Origin: Enoplolaimus lenunculus
Lineage: Eukaryota; Nematoda; Enoplea; Enoplida; Thoracostomopsidae
Direction of reading: 5' to 3'
Length of the DNA stretch: 64,000 nucleotides
NCBI GenBank assembly: GCA_030248215.1
Contig: JASANG010002222.1
Span: 1 to 64,000, forward strand
The notes under the pieces were generated by a model, which ran no database searches, was not told the DNA's origin, and saw nothing but the letters and a program-made list of their open reading frames with translations. The translations under genes were made by a program, and so were the position numbers. This document shows positions 14,801-27,102 of this stretch, piece by piece (the stretch's first letter is position 1; each line of letters starts with the position of its first letter).

Positions 14801-17602
14801 AAAATCCAATTAGTACCAACCTTTCCAAGCGCTATACTTACTCCTGCGACATAAATCCGTGATATCAATGGAAACTCAATTCGGCCTTCTTGTAAAATTT
14901 TTAACGGTATTCCATATGTCTCCATTTGTCTGTCTGTTTGATTGTAGGGCAATCTCCGGTTGTCTCTACGATCGTCAAACTGTCCCGAACGACGTCCAGT
15001 TGAGCTTTCACTATGATCACCTTTGCCCAAAAAGTCAATCCCTGCTTTGATCCGAAGACTTTCGAAGAATCTGTCAGGCTCCTAAAATCCGACCCACTTA
15101 CTGAGAATATATTCATATGCAATAACGGGTATAGATAATACGCTAATTAAATACCTGTCAACCACTGCCTTCAAATACGCATAAGCAACAAATGACCGAC
15201 CCAAAACTGTAAAGTACAGCACTATCTGTACACGTCAAACACAAACTAGGCTGTTGAAGCGCAGGTCCCTACAGTCTTTGAATTGCACTGCACACGACCG
15301 GTTAATGAACGCTGTGGGCAAGTAAATATGAAAGATAGGTAAACACTCAACTTGAATCAATCGTAGCAGTACTACTACACGAATTGAGCGAAGCTCGCAC
15401 CCACTTACTTACAATAAGCTCAAATGCAATAATAGGAATACTTAATATGCTAATTAACGAATATCCCACAAATTTGCAAATATAGAAATTTTTGAGCGAA
15501 TTATTAAATTGTTTCTTGTCCAAAATTCTACGGAACAGTGTTATACACCGACAAAACCAATACTTATAAAAATATAATGCACAAGCTACAATGATTGGCA
15601 TAGGTAACATGCTAGTTAGCATGTAGCTAACTAATTTTAAGTGTTCGTATTTCTAAACACTATACTTAAATTTCCCATGCTCGATACCCCTAAAGCCAAC
15701 AACACAAAATCGGTATTGATAACTCCCAAATCAACTGCCCCAGCAATTATCTATTTTGGAGATTAATAAATGATTTCTTCAGATTCTTCGCACCGAAAAA
15801 CCCTTTAGTACCGAAATTAAATCGCTTGTAATCCGAACCATTTGCGAAGTAATGCAAGAAGTCTTAACTAAGGCGTAAACAATAAGCAAATTAGGTCGTA
15901 GCTAGTAAACGGCTTTGAATTCAAATACCCCACGTGATCTTAATCTCCCAGGATAACAAGCTCTCAAACACAAACAGCTTATAAAAAGTAGTTCATTGGA
16001 TCCTGAGATTTTTGTCGCAAAGACAGATGGACGTATATACTAATTGCAAAATGTTTTCCAGTGCTGAAATAGGTACAAATCATAAAACTATGAAGTAATA
16101 AAACTTACCCTTATCGGGCTAACTTCTATAATACGATTCATAACTTCTTGGCCATCCAAGTTTGCAACACATAATTCTGCTGATTCAGGCTCTTTAAACT
16201 CAACAATGCTAAAACAAAAAACGGCCACAGACTGCAAAATATAAAACCACTAGTTTTGTTCCAGTCAGTATTTCTTAGTTAATTTAAGCACAAAGCGAAA
16301 GAAATATGCATAAGGAACAAAGTTATACAACTTTCAAAAATTATAATTAATTTGGTGTCAATAGGAAATGTCAGTTTTAAGGTACATCTACACACAAATA
16401 TTTAGATCGGTTTTTAAAATGACACACTCAAATGCTCCGCAGTGCACTAGCTCCAGCTACAAATTTCCGGGTAAACAAAACTACATGTTGTTTAATTTTC
16501 AACTCACGCAGTGCCTTTAGGTCTCCCATCTCTGTTTTGCAACAATTCAACAAAGTTCACTTCGCCAGCTTTCTCCTGAATTAAGCTTTTCAAATCCATC
16601 CAGCGCATGTCATATGGTAATTTGGCCATATACACCAAGCAGCCATCGCGAAATCTCGTTGAATTTCCGCTGGCTACAAAACCAACACCTAAAAATAAAG
16701 TTCAACATCATTAATTGTAAGTACAGATTATAGTAACAATCCAGTGCTATTCGCATATATGTTATGCAAAATTGCTATATTTTGTGCTTGACTTCAACTG
16801 AAGAGTGCAAATTTGGTCAAAGGATACTAAAGCACCAATACTTGCTTATGACTAATTTAACATTACTTGACTGCACGTATTTAGAAAGAGCTGCAATATT
16901 TAAAAATAAATCTTCCGACCCACAAACGGAATTTCACAAAACCAAAACCTAGACCCAGAATTTCTCAAAATCAAAACCCAGACACGGACAGGAATTTTGC
17001 ATAACATAAACCTGAATTTGGTCCTAAAAATTACTAAATAAAACACAAAACATACAAAACATATCTCTAAAATATACGTAGACTTTGTCTTCAGATAATC
17101 TCTAGCATCAGAGCCAGATCGTGGTGCAAGGGTCATAGCCATGCACAGAAAAACGGGGCTCCAAAACAAAAGCACAACATATACCGAGTCTAAGTTCACA
17201 AATGTTGAATCTAGACGTTCCTAGTCTGACCATCTCAAGAAGAAACTGAAATAGAAACCTACGTAAGGCCAACAAGTGGGGGCAACATAGTTGCTGCATA
17301 GTATGTGCCCTAAATGTGGCTGCAAGAGAGACCAGAACGCTCCCGTCACGTAAGCACTACCGAAGCAATCTCAGGAGCAAAGCAAGCGAGAACCAACGCA
17401 ATTTTGCAATCAATTCCAGTACAAAATCTTAATTTGAAACGCGACCGCTTAGATAAATACATTTGCAGTAAACCACAGATTGCTTTAATTTTGCAACGTT
17501 ATAATTATATCATTCTTCCTATATTTAATTTAAATGTCAAACTCACGATCTTTTGTGTGGACTTCATTTGAGTTTGATCTCGGGCTTCTTGACCTGGACT
17601 TT
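5886..17602 (-). CDS. hnRNP M / MYEF2-like protein with three RRMs
   Basis: RNA-binding protein, probably a nuclear splicing or mRNA-binding factor (family inference). Minus-strand exons, 5' to 3': 17547-17602, 16508-16688, 16109-16208, 14842-15081, 13591-13693, 11609-11709, 10990-11217, 10591-10687, 9662-10086, 6822-7207, 6576-6627, 6037-6117, 5886-5949. The first recognised exon is Arg/Ser-rich (KSRSRSPRSNS). RRM1 (exons 2-3) has CLVYMAKLPYDMRW and RPKGTAIVEF; RRM2 (exons 4-6) has RIYVAGLPFHY and SKGRAIIRY; RRM3 (exons 10-13) has CVLLRNVPCDVRW and GIAKIRYR. Between RRM2 and RRM3 lies a long Gly/Asn/Gln/Ser-rich linker. Three RRMs with an extended linker, plus the KxLVKEKxGE-like pattern of RRM1, fit hnRNP M/MYEF2. 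Splice phases agree at every junction except 10591 to 10086, where a small exon is probably missed. The start exon upstream of 17602 and the last exon below 5886 were not found. Confidence 0.85.
6255..6346. repeat. GC-rich GTCCGTC cluster in intron
   Basis: Four copies of GTCCGTCRCC or GTCCGTCAAC separated by short CACGG/GTACGG/CATATGG-type inverted bits. It is markedly GC-rich against AT-rich surroundings, in the hnRNP M-like intron between 6117 and 6576. Confidence 0.7.
9250..9480. mobile_element. TGAGCGAAGCTC element fragment
   Basis: gctagtcgtagtgaaactac, then ttgagcaaagctcg and the ataatagtaattagtgaaat block. A short 5' fragment of the 17700 family in an hnRNP M-like intron. Confidence 0.5.
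11950..12470. mobile_element. TGAGCGAAGCTC element, truncated copy
   Basis: Starts gtcgtagtgggactacattt and then tgagcgaagctcg. It has both internal subrepeats of the 17700 copy but lacks its 3' end. It lies in an hnRNP M-like intron, between the exons at 11609-11709 and 13591-13693. Confidence 0.7.
12749..13130. repeat. Two-copy tandem repeat of about 193 bp
   Basis: gaaacattttcctgtcgttt at about 12750 recurs as gaaacattttccagttgttt at about 12943. Both copies continue through cagcttggcga, tgtgacccttgac and catagacttaatgaatggtt to cttggaaaattaaa. The copies differ at several percent of sites. Intronic in the hnRNP M-like gene. Confidence 0.85.
15354..16040. mobile_element. TGAGCGAAGCTC element, diverged copy
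   Basis: attgagcgaagctcg near 15381, later ttcttcagattcttcgcacc and a trailing gacagatggacg tract near 16022. Same family as 17700 but more diverged. Intronic in the hnRNP M-like gene. Confidence 0.55.
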
Positions 17603-17699
17603 CTAAAACCAAGTAAAAACCGTTGTCAAGCATGGGATCAGTTCAGTTTGCGAGAATGATTGGATTGAAATTCCAAATTAGATAATAAATATAACCAGT

Positions 17700-18301
17700 C
17701 GTAGTGGGACTACATGTACTGAGCAAAGCTCGAACACACTTAAGCAATTAAGCTAATATGCAAATTAGTTAATAGCTAACTATTCATTTATTGGTTTTGA
17801 AAGTTTGTGAACAATTTATTCAGATTTCTCGCACCCAAAACACATTATTGCTGAAATTAGATTGCTTGTAACCCTAATAATTAGTGAAATATTGTAAAAA
17901 TGCTTAATTTAGCCTTATCAATTATGCTTATATGCAAATTATCTATTAGCTAACTATTCAATTACCCGTTTTGGAGGTTTGTAAACAAGTTATTCAGATT
18001 CCTCGCACCTAAAAAACCTTTTAGTGCTGAAATTGGATTGCTTGTAACCCTAATAATTAGTGAAATATCTTAAAAGTCCCAATTTAGGTTAAACCAATTA
18101 TGCAAATTAGCCTGTAGCTAATAAACGGCTTTATATAAATTTTAAAACACCAATGCGAGGTTAACACCCCAGAATAACAGGCTTTCTTCTGAGATTCTTT
18201 TCGGACGGACGAATGGACAGACGGACATACACCTTTCGACCCCCGAGCACAAAATATAAAACGCTTCGCGAAACTCTGATCTTCGCTCAACAAATTGTCA
18301 T
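17700..18301. mobile_element. TGAGCGAAGCTC element, about 600 bp
   Basis: Starts cgtagtgggactacatgtac followed by tgagcaaagctcg and ends cttcgctcaacaaattg, a loose inverted pair. The interior carries two tandem subrepeats of about 175 bases (ttatgcaaattag, ttattcagattcctcgcacc, cctaataattagtgaaat) and a ggacggacgaatggacagac tract. No coding capacity seen. Confidence 0.7.
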
Positions 18302-18970
18302 AGCACCAGGGTTCCAGCAGAGGCACATCGAAAATGGTCACACTGGTTAGTTCCATAATATACTATAGTGAACCAATAAGGGGTCCCGAATTTCAGTCCC
18401 ACACAAATGTTATTCTGGAAATTTAAACAAAATTTCTAACATAAACATTGGTTTTTCACACTCAACTTGTAAAATTCAAACAAAGGAAAAATATATAACA
18501 TTTGACACAACCTTTGAACAAGATTTATCTGAAGTTACCTCCATGACGAGATATTTTACCTTATTATTAATTTAATATAAAATTTTTCAGACTCTTAAGT
18601 AATTATAATGAAACCGACAGACGAGGCGATTTTGATTATTAACGTCAATAATAGATCGCACGTGAACAAAAATACGTGCTCAAGCAGAATATTGCCGACG
18701 ACAACAGAAGTTCTTGGTAATACAGATCAAAAATCTCGAAAAACAACGGACGTTGCTCAATAATGCTAAAAAACTAACGATGGTGTAATTGAAGTCGATC
18801 CGGATAAAAAATCGTGAAATATCTTAAGGCAGTATAGTATAATGTTTAACTTTATATAGACGTACTTACAAATTAATTTTATATTGGGTGCGTAGCATAT
18901 TATATATATCGTTTGTCTAGTTTAACACTAACAGACAGTACACAAGCTGTAACGTGATACCAGCCACCAC

Positions 18971-19334
18971 AGTGCAACTGGAATTCCGGTTCCGGTATTT
19001 TTTCACGTTCCGGTTCCGGTAAATTTTTTACCGGAATTAAACATTTCGATATTAAAAATATTTCGTCGCTGGAAATTACGATATTTTACCACAAAATGAC
19101 GATAAAAATTAAAGGTAGATTTCACTTCAGTGGACTAGGAAAATCTAAAATACACAGATAAAGTGAATACCTATCTCCAACTAGAATTATTTCACCAATA
19201 ATATTGCTAAAAATTGAATTAAAACGAATTTTTCAGTTGTATGTATTTTTCATTTTCCGGTTCCGGTCTCGTTTCCGGTAATTTTTTCAAATTCCGGTTC
19301 CGGTTCCGGTAAATTGTAATTCCGGTTGCACCTT
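18971..19334. mobile_element. CAACCGGAAT-ended element
   Basis: Starts agtgcaactggaattccggt and ends aattccggttgcacctt. The interior matches the 38780 element (aaacacagataaagtgaatacctatctcc type). A solo copy in intergenic DNA. Confidence 0.8.
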
Positions 19335-19449
19335 GTCAGCCACAGAAGGCTTTCAATTTCGTGTCCGAGGTGCAATTATCGAAACGTCCTTGGTTCTTTT
19401 CGACAAGGTTTAATATCGAATAACGGTCTTATATAAACATAAACTTTCA

Positions 19450-19944
19450 GACTGCCGTACCAGCCAGGAGGGAAGTTCTTGGCAAACTCCAGGGTGAGGG
19501 CCTCCAACACAGTGGTGAATTCAGGAACACACCTTTCACCCAGTTTAGGTGTCCGTGCTGTGAGGACACAATCCCGAAAATAATGATTTCAGCAAAAGTT
19601 GCAAAAGTTTAGTCGTGAGATGTGGACCCGGTCATCGGTCCCTGCCGCAACTTCCTCCCTCGATCGGTACTCAGTGCATGAGGGCGGCCAGCAAACGTCG
19701 CCGCTCGGACAAAATTGGCATACGCATACGCGCGGGCAGCGTGTATCAGCCCGTCAAAGGCTGAGATACGGCACTTCCACTCGTCGTGACAAAGCGGCGT
19801 GCAAGCGTTTACATTATAGCCGCGATGACAGTCATCAGCAAAAAGACCGTTACTGCCGTGACGTCGTCCTGATGGTCGCGACGACCGGAACCGTGAGCAA
19901 CGCCTGGAGTGGATAGCCTATTGAACGGTACTATTGGAAAGGCG
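19450..19944 (+). pseudogene. GC-rich Arg-rich exon-like relic
   Basis: This stretch is far richer in G+C than its surroundings. It is bounded by an acceptor-like actttcag at 19449 and a donor-like gtaagt after 19944. No single frame stays open: one frame gives FRCPCCEDTIPK near 19550, another SRDDSHQQKDRYCRD near 19820, and a shifted one DGRDDRNREQRLEW near 19870. It looks like a frameshifted gene or retrocopy of an Arg/Asp-rich protein. I cannot assign a family. Confidence 0.35.
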
Positions 19945-22656
19945 GAGTAAGTACGATCGCATCAGGCGTTAGAAGAACACAAGCTGGTCAGGAAAAAACA
20001 ATGAAATAATTTACAAAATGTTTTATAATGCGAGCTTGTGGAAACAAACTGTATATGTAAAATAGCGTACCATACGTTTATTTGACTTGTTTTAAATTCT
20101 CATTAGAATACTTGTCAATTTTGGAGACCTCAGAATTAACATGTCTTACGATCAATTACTGGCCGTCCAAAACTAAATATGTTGTGTTTTATTGTGATAT
20201 GCATGGCAGTTGAAGCCTAGAATGATATACAGTCGAAGTGAGCTGTCCCTGAAGCTACACCCTCATCCGATCGGTCGTTTACCGCTATGACATTGCGGAG
20301 AATTAGCACGGTATTGTCATTTACCGTTATGGCAAATATGACAAAACCGATATTAGGAATTTTGCTTGACGTTTCTAGAACCTTCGGGATCTTTTTCGGA
20401 TCGAACTCAGGTCTTCTCTTGCAGAAGAAGGTCTGATTTAAAGTTAACTTGTGAGGAAATTATCGACAGAAAAATTTTCAAACGAATTTAAATCTATTAA
20501 AAGTAAAAAAGACAGTTATTTTTCTGCATGCAGGTGTTCAAGGTGTTAAATTTATTCTCGAACCAAGCGGTATGGCACATAATACACGGGGTGCCGCCAG
20601 CACCTTTTTGATACTACTCTTAAGCTTCAGCCCGGACGCAGTTATCACTGGGTGTTATTGTAACGCATAACTAATGTCCGAAACTGTTCAAAAATCACGA
20701 TAAACATAAGAGTAAAGAAAGTTGCTAGCGAAGCGAGCGAGAAGGCATGTGCATTATGAAATTACGGCTGTTTCAATTTCAAATCGGGTATGGGATGTGG
20801 CTGCTCTGAGCCTGCTCTCTAAAACGAAAATCACAATATCAAATATCATTGTACATATCTACGTCTATATAATAATAAATTCTTCAGAGTACCAAACGTT
20901 CATCATTTCTCAGACAGCCAAACTTGCACTGAGACTCATGCTTTAGTACGTAATGGAGTTAAAAATTAAACAACAGCGCTTCACTTTCCACCATAACTAA
21001 CCTGTTCCTGGCGGAAGAACTCATGCCACTGTTACGACGGTTAATTGCCTTCAGTGCTGCGTCTTTTGTATAATAACGTCAATGTTGCTTAATAACAAAT
21101 TGGTGAGCTAACGGTAACACCTTGCCTAGCTAAAGCTAATTGGGAAAAATCGGCATTAAAACTACACCTTTACTAACTTTACTTGCGATATTACCAAGTA
21201 TTATTTAGTTCGGTCCTTATTTACCTCAAACAAACGTCACTATAACGCTGCAATATATTGCGCGCTTATATACAGTTACCAAACTTTCGTAGAGAACAGT
21301 AGCCAAGTATTTCCAGCGTTATTTCAAACATTACTGTACGGCTGCGAGAGTTAACGAAAACGAAAATTTAAACTTGAAAACCTACTGAAACTCAATCTAG
21401 GTATTTTCCAACTTTATCATGTCCTGACATTTTTTGTTCCAGAAGAAACTTAACACTTTACTGCATCTCGACTGAAGAGTTTCTGCTAATTTGAAAAATG
21501 ATTAGACTGGAGCGAATTTCTTAATGAAAACGTGAGGCCTTTACAGTCACAGCACAAAACCTGAAGCAAAAATTGGTTTAGTCAAAACTCGCGTTAGTCG
21601 TATTAACTAGGGTATATTTATAATCGAGTAGTAAAAATAGCGAAACCTAAAATGTATAGTGATCTGGGTTTAAAGATTGAATTATTTGCAGGTAATGTTA
21701 TATAATTAACGATGTGCAGAAAAATAAAAAGATTTCTGGTATTTATTAACGAAAACGAAAATGGACATAGATTTAACCAGAATCGAAAACGGATTTCTGG
21801 TTGAACCCAATGCAATACTGAAAGCTATTACACTTGCCAATGTTGCATTTAGGGCCGTAACCAGGGGTGTACCGAGAGCGGGGGGCGGGGATGCTGCGGC
21901 ACTACCAATCGGAATCAGTACTTGCATCATAATTTACATTAGATACAAAATTACGTGTGGTTTCGCGCTCGCTTCGCTCGAGATGTTATCATTGATCAAT
22001 TTTCGAAAAATTTTGCTTGCGGCGCTGTTCAAAGGTAGATATCAAAGTTAATTTCCCCAACCCAATTAGCTCAAAACTAAAGATAGTAAAATAAAAATTG
22101 TGCAAAGCTTCACTACATAATCTCTATACCAGGGGTGGTTCGGTATGGCGGTTTAGACCCCGCGCTACATGAATGTAGAAATGTTTACACTGTTACAGAA
22201 ACAATGTATAGGTTCTCTCCCGCTTCGCTCGCGAATTTTATCAAAGTTCTGTTTAAGTTCTGGCTTTGAGCCTTCGGCCACTCCTTTTCAACTTCTAGTG
22301 CCTAGAAATATTTCATATTATACAAAATTTCCCAGCAGACTTCAAACTGAAGTACTGTACTATTTAAAAGACAATAGTGTCTAGTTTTTCGCTCGCTTCG
22401 CTCACGGTTTTTTTAAATCGTGTTTACGTGGCGAACAATTCGACCTTCCCAGATACTTACTCAAACTGTCAAGTTTTAAGAACCTAAAACACAATTCTAA
22501 GATTGGTCTCAGAGCCAACTAGAGGAGCGTGAACCACCTCATAAATCGCACGAAAAAATTGAGATCCGTACTGGCAAAGGATAAGTTTGCGTTAGGCGGA
22601 AAAAAGGCACAAGCCTGAGGATGCGGACCCCCAATCAAAATTTCTTCGTACTCCAC

Positions 22657-22805
22657 AGGTCATAACAGTATATTAGGCGTATTTCTAAAACTAAGCCTAA
22701 GCCTAAGCGTAGAAAAAGTGTATTTCTATTCGCTAAGAAAAAAAATGTTTATAGAATGTAAAGCCTACACTTTAACAGACCCAGCAGAAACCGGGATGGC
22801 CCAAA
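22657..22805. mobile_element. CCTAAG-family fragment
   Basis: Contains actaagcctaagcctaagcg, then the cagcagaaaccgggatggcc terminal type. One end is degraded. The surrounding 20-27 kb holds no recognised gene. Confidence 0.5.
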
Positions 22806-24617
22806 AAGTAACATAAAATGGACACGTACTTATGTGCAGAACTAAAACTTCACCAAACGTAACTGTCACCTTTCAAACTCATTTGGGTGTCAAGCTATTT
22901 CATAGCGAATCAACCTGGTTTAACGCTTTTCATCTAAAAGTTTGTAATTCGGATTCTAGCTTGAGTGAGGTGACATCAGACAATTGAAAAAATTTACAGA
23001 AGTGGTTCACGAATAAATATCCACCGATTCTTGTTGTTTAGCAAAGTTTTCACTTTCAGTGAACTGTTGCTGCCTGAATTTTCAATATGCTTAAAGTAGA
23101 TTTCACCATCAGTGATGCGGGGTTTACGTTATAATATTGGGGCAGCCTGGAACAGATTTGTCACTATTATACCACAGCGGGCAACATTACGACTGCGCAT
23201 TTTAATCCGCTGTCAAATTCAAAAAATTTGAATTGTTGCTGTGCTGATGTGACATCCACTGTGTGTACTGCAATGTCATATAATACACGAAATATTGTCC
23301 GTTAGTATCATATGACATGTTTGAAAATGTCTGCAAGTTTGTGGTAAAAGTTTAGACTGAATGTCTTGCAGAATATCATATGATACAGTAAATTTACTGT
23401 TTGAATTATTTGTACTTAGGAATATATTTGGGCAAAATTTCCACCAGAAACAGAAAAACGGATGCTAATTCAGAATTGGAAATAGCTTAAAGCTACATTT
23501 TATCTGACTTTTTCTTTTATATAATTCGTGCTCACAAATACATTTATACTGCATAATAAATATCACGTGATATTTGGTAGAGTTTAGAAATATATGATAT
23601 TCCAATAAATGTCTCGTGGTATCACGTTGCATATGGCTGTTTGTCTATGATTTCTGGAGATCCGAGATTTGAAAGCCAATATCATGTGACATTAACATTT
23701 TGTCTACTTAACCGCTACTCAGATCACAAAAATTTTATGTTGACGTCGAACCAACATGGACAAAACGTGTTTCGGGATGCCTCAGTTATAACGTGAAACC
23801 CGCGTTATGCGGCTCATGTTAGCAAACCGATTCTCCCATAGTCGCCCTGTCTCCCACATTAGACATGTCCGAATAAACATGGACTAATTATGCAGTCACA
23901 GCCAGGGATAGTCTGTGTGCGAGCAGTTACGAAGAGTATCCGTACAAATCTCAGTAGCATAATATCCATTTTGAAGGCATATTTCAACTTTAATAGTGCG
24001 CCATACTAGCTTGTAAATTGTGTCGTTCTGAAAGTTCTATACGTTCGCCCATCAGCAAAGAATCAAACCCTTTTTTGCCGATCTTCATGTCTTTTGTGAA
24101 GAAACAGACGTTTTAATCTTAGAAAGGCATACGTCTCTTCAACCACGGTAAGCAGTATTTATAAAGATTAGCACTATAAATAAATACTATTTTAGCAATA
24201 TTTACCACATGATGTACTACTTATCGAACGATAAATAGTCAGTGTATTTGGTGCTGGGCGCTTTGATGCTACTAACGATGGCAATATATTATTTCTGTTA
24301 CTCATGGCAACACTGTAATGACAATTTTATCTTAGTTTGTTTGTCTACAATAGAGACAATATGCTAAATCATGCTTATGTTAGCATAATATTATTCAGCG
24401 GCAGCACATGTTTCATGCGAGATCAATCTTTAGGTTTTTGGGAACCTTTTCACGGGCCAATACTCATTTTTTTGCTATTCATTCCTCAACATCAACGCAT
24501 TGTGTTACATTTATTGGTCATATGATATTTTGCACCAGTTTCAATCATACATTATAAAACACAGTCAGGGTAGTATTGTATATTTTACGAACATAAAATA
24601 TATACTATAAAAATGCC

Positions 24618-24823
24618 GGCCAATGTAAAGAACAGGGACGGAACAGTATTAAAAGCATATTCCGAAGCCTAAAAGCCTAAGCCTAAGCCTAAGCCTGAGT
24701 GTAAAATGAGCATATTCCTAAGCCTAAGCTTAAGCATACGCCTAAACCAAGCAAAAAATTAGTCTAAACCTTAAGCTTACTCTATTCTAGTCCCGCAGAA
24801 AAACCTTCCGCCCCTGATTGGCC
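24618..24823. mobile_element. CCTAAG-core inverted-repeat element
   Basis: Starts GGCCAATGTAAAGAACAGGG and ends CCGCCCCTGATTGGCC, which are roughly inverted. The centre has four near-perfect CCTAAG units followed by degenerate ones. Same family as the element at 40664, outside the palindrome. Confidence 0.75.
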
Positions 24824-27102
24824 AAAATGCCATATGCTATTGGATTATTACTACCCGTAGTAAAAATATCACACGATATTTTAACGCCCTCAGTTTACCA
24901 TTTGTTAACTGCTAGTGGCATTCTCCATTTTGCTTGCTTGGGACAAGCAAAATTTTACTTTCACACACAAAAAAAGTATTTCTGAATTTATTCAGAAAAG
25001 TGTTTTTTGTGGCAAATCTGAAAAGTTTTGCTGATATTTAAGACAATTTTTCTAAAAAAACTGGAAAACTTTTATTTTCAAACTTTATTTCAAAAACGTT
25101 TTTTGAAAACATTTCTGTTATTATCAGAAATACTTTTCAAGTGCACCTTGCTAATCATATTTCTCAAATGTAAGAAATTTTTTCTTAAATATCAGAAATA
25201 TTGTTTTGAGTGCAGAACTTTTTGGCAGAGTTTAGTACCGTCTCACCAACCAGCCTTCCTTTTGCTCAACTGACAATTCTTCTTTGGTCGCAAGTAGAAT
25301 TTTTACATCGAAATGATATTCTTTTGATTGATCGAAACCAATATTAACATGGCTGCTCTTTTCCGACATCAAACAAGTTTCAGCAAAAGTAAATATAAAT
25401 AATTATATAATCCGCAGTATAGCAAGAGTGGGTGATCGCCCTTGGGTACGAGTGTGCAACTGTCTCATTTTTCTTATCTTGGGGCTTTTTTGTAATCCAA
25501 ACAAACTATTCCAAACTCATCAAGGTATTAAATAATTCCAATTTCAATCTGTAATGAATGCTTCCGACGCAAGTTAAAAGTACCGAAACTTCTGTAAAAT
25601 TATGAACACGTGTGTTACCACTAATCATTAGTGAATGACGTGTTCAATCAACGAGGGTTAATAGCAAAACTCGAGTGATTTTAAGTAAAAAACTGCAAAT
25701 TGTCGTTAGAAACTTATTTTTATCGTTCTTTTTATAAAATCTCGGCAACTGAAACTGCAAAAATTGCTGCAAACTAGTAGCAAACACATTGAACGACACA
25801 ACTTTTGTTAAAATAAAGAAAATTTCACTACCAATATTGCAGTAATTGATAACGGTAACAATTATTAAATATTTTTTCACTAGATTTTCTACTAAATTTA
25901 GTATCAATGGTACTGATTGGAGATACGCCGACAATAACAACGTTAGAATATAATCGTCGCATATGTGATTACTCCGGCGGTCACAATGATATCGATGCTA
26001 CTGGTCGAAAATATCAAATTAGTATCAAAAATGGCACAAACCCGCAAAAGGTATAAAACAGTATAGTGCTTAAGTGACAATACCTAATTTAAGTCAAATC
26101 ACAGAGCTTTAATTGTTAAAGCGCGGTCAGCATCAGAGGGTAACCGGAATATTGAAAAGTAATAACCTCGTATAAATAAATTTTTTCGACTTCTTATGTC
26201 TAGAAAATGTGTTCGAAGTGCGTTTTGCTTGACTGCTTAGAATTTTTGGGAAAAGATAGATAAGGTGGGTTATAACTACATATATTACCTTTATCCCTTT
26301 TCCTGTACACACCGCTGTAATAAGGTAAATATGCGCTTTAGCTATGGGCAGTTTGTCCCCTTTTGTATGAAGCTATCAAGTAAAGTAATGAGCTTAGTTG
26401 CAGTCAAATGTTGCGCTTTCGTTGGCCTTCTGTTTGGCAGAATGCAACTTCCAACCTACTGTGCCCGTTTCCGAATAAAAACGAATCGTGTATACAATTC
26501 CACAAAACTGAAATTGCATTTTTCATATCAAGAACGGTGCATGCGTCCATGAGATATGCTGAGGACCGCTCCGTTGTCCCGGGACAACGACAAGCAGTAT
26601 TGCAGCATATATCAGGGTGCGACCGAATACCAAAAAATGTGTAGCAGCCGGAACCGCAGCCTTATAATCTACTATCCGGACGGAGCCGGAGCCGGAGAGT
26701 TAATTCAAATGTAATACTAGATGGCATTCAAATTTCAGAACGTAGCCATCAATCCTTTCTTCCGTGGCCTAAGGTATCCAAAGGCTTTCCGTAACTAAGC
26801 TTAACACCTATTTACACCTGTAAATTTTTAACACCTTAACAACGACCCTATTCCACTAATCTATGTTTTTGTAGCGTTGTGTTTAGTTCCAGTACTTTTT
26901 GTTTTGACCATTATAGTTTTAAGCGCATCCCGTTTTTCAAAGGACATCGGATAAAGGTACCTTAGGATTCGGGATTGGAGTCCAGGTCTCGACAAGTCAC
27001 GGTATTTGGCGGTTCTTGGTCTCGATTTTTTTAGTCCCGGAATCTTGTAACCGAGGCCAGAAGTCCATGATTCGACAAAGGTGTCGCTGTTTTGTTGAAG
27101 TT

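Larger units (their letters stand above)
19945..27102. other. Intergenic, no gene recognised
   Basis: About 7 kb holding two CCTAAG-family elements, several GCTCGCTTCGCTC motifs (20.7-22.4 kb) and scattered paired ATATCACGTGATAT-like palindromes near 23.2-23.7 kb. A truncated CAACC-type fragment is near 26610-26700. Open frames are short and without family features. Confidence 0.6.

Noticed and set aside
14383-15030. 215-codon minus-strand frame read as one protein
   Set aside because: Only its N-terminal part (down to 14842) is an hnRNP M-like exon; the rest is intron read-through past a good gtaagt donor.
18608-18763. 51-codon frame starting MKPTDEAILIINVNNRSH
   Set aside because: No donor, homologue or neighbouring exon that would tie it to a gene.
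24660-24720. Telomere or chromosome end
   Set aside because: Only about four clean units, embedded in an element with inverted ends and surrounded by ordinary sequence.
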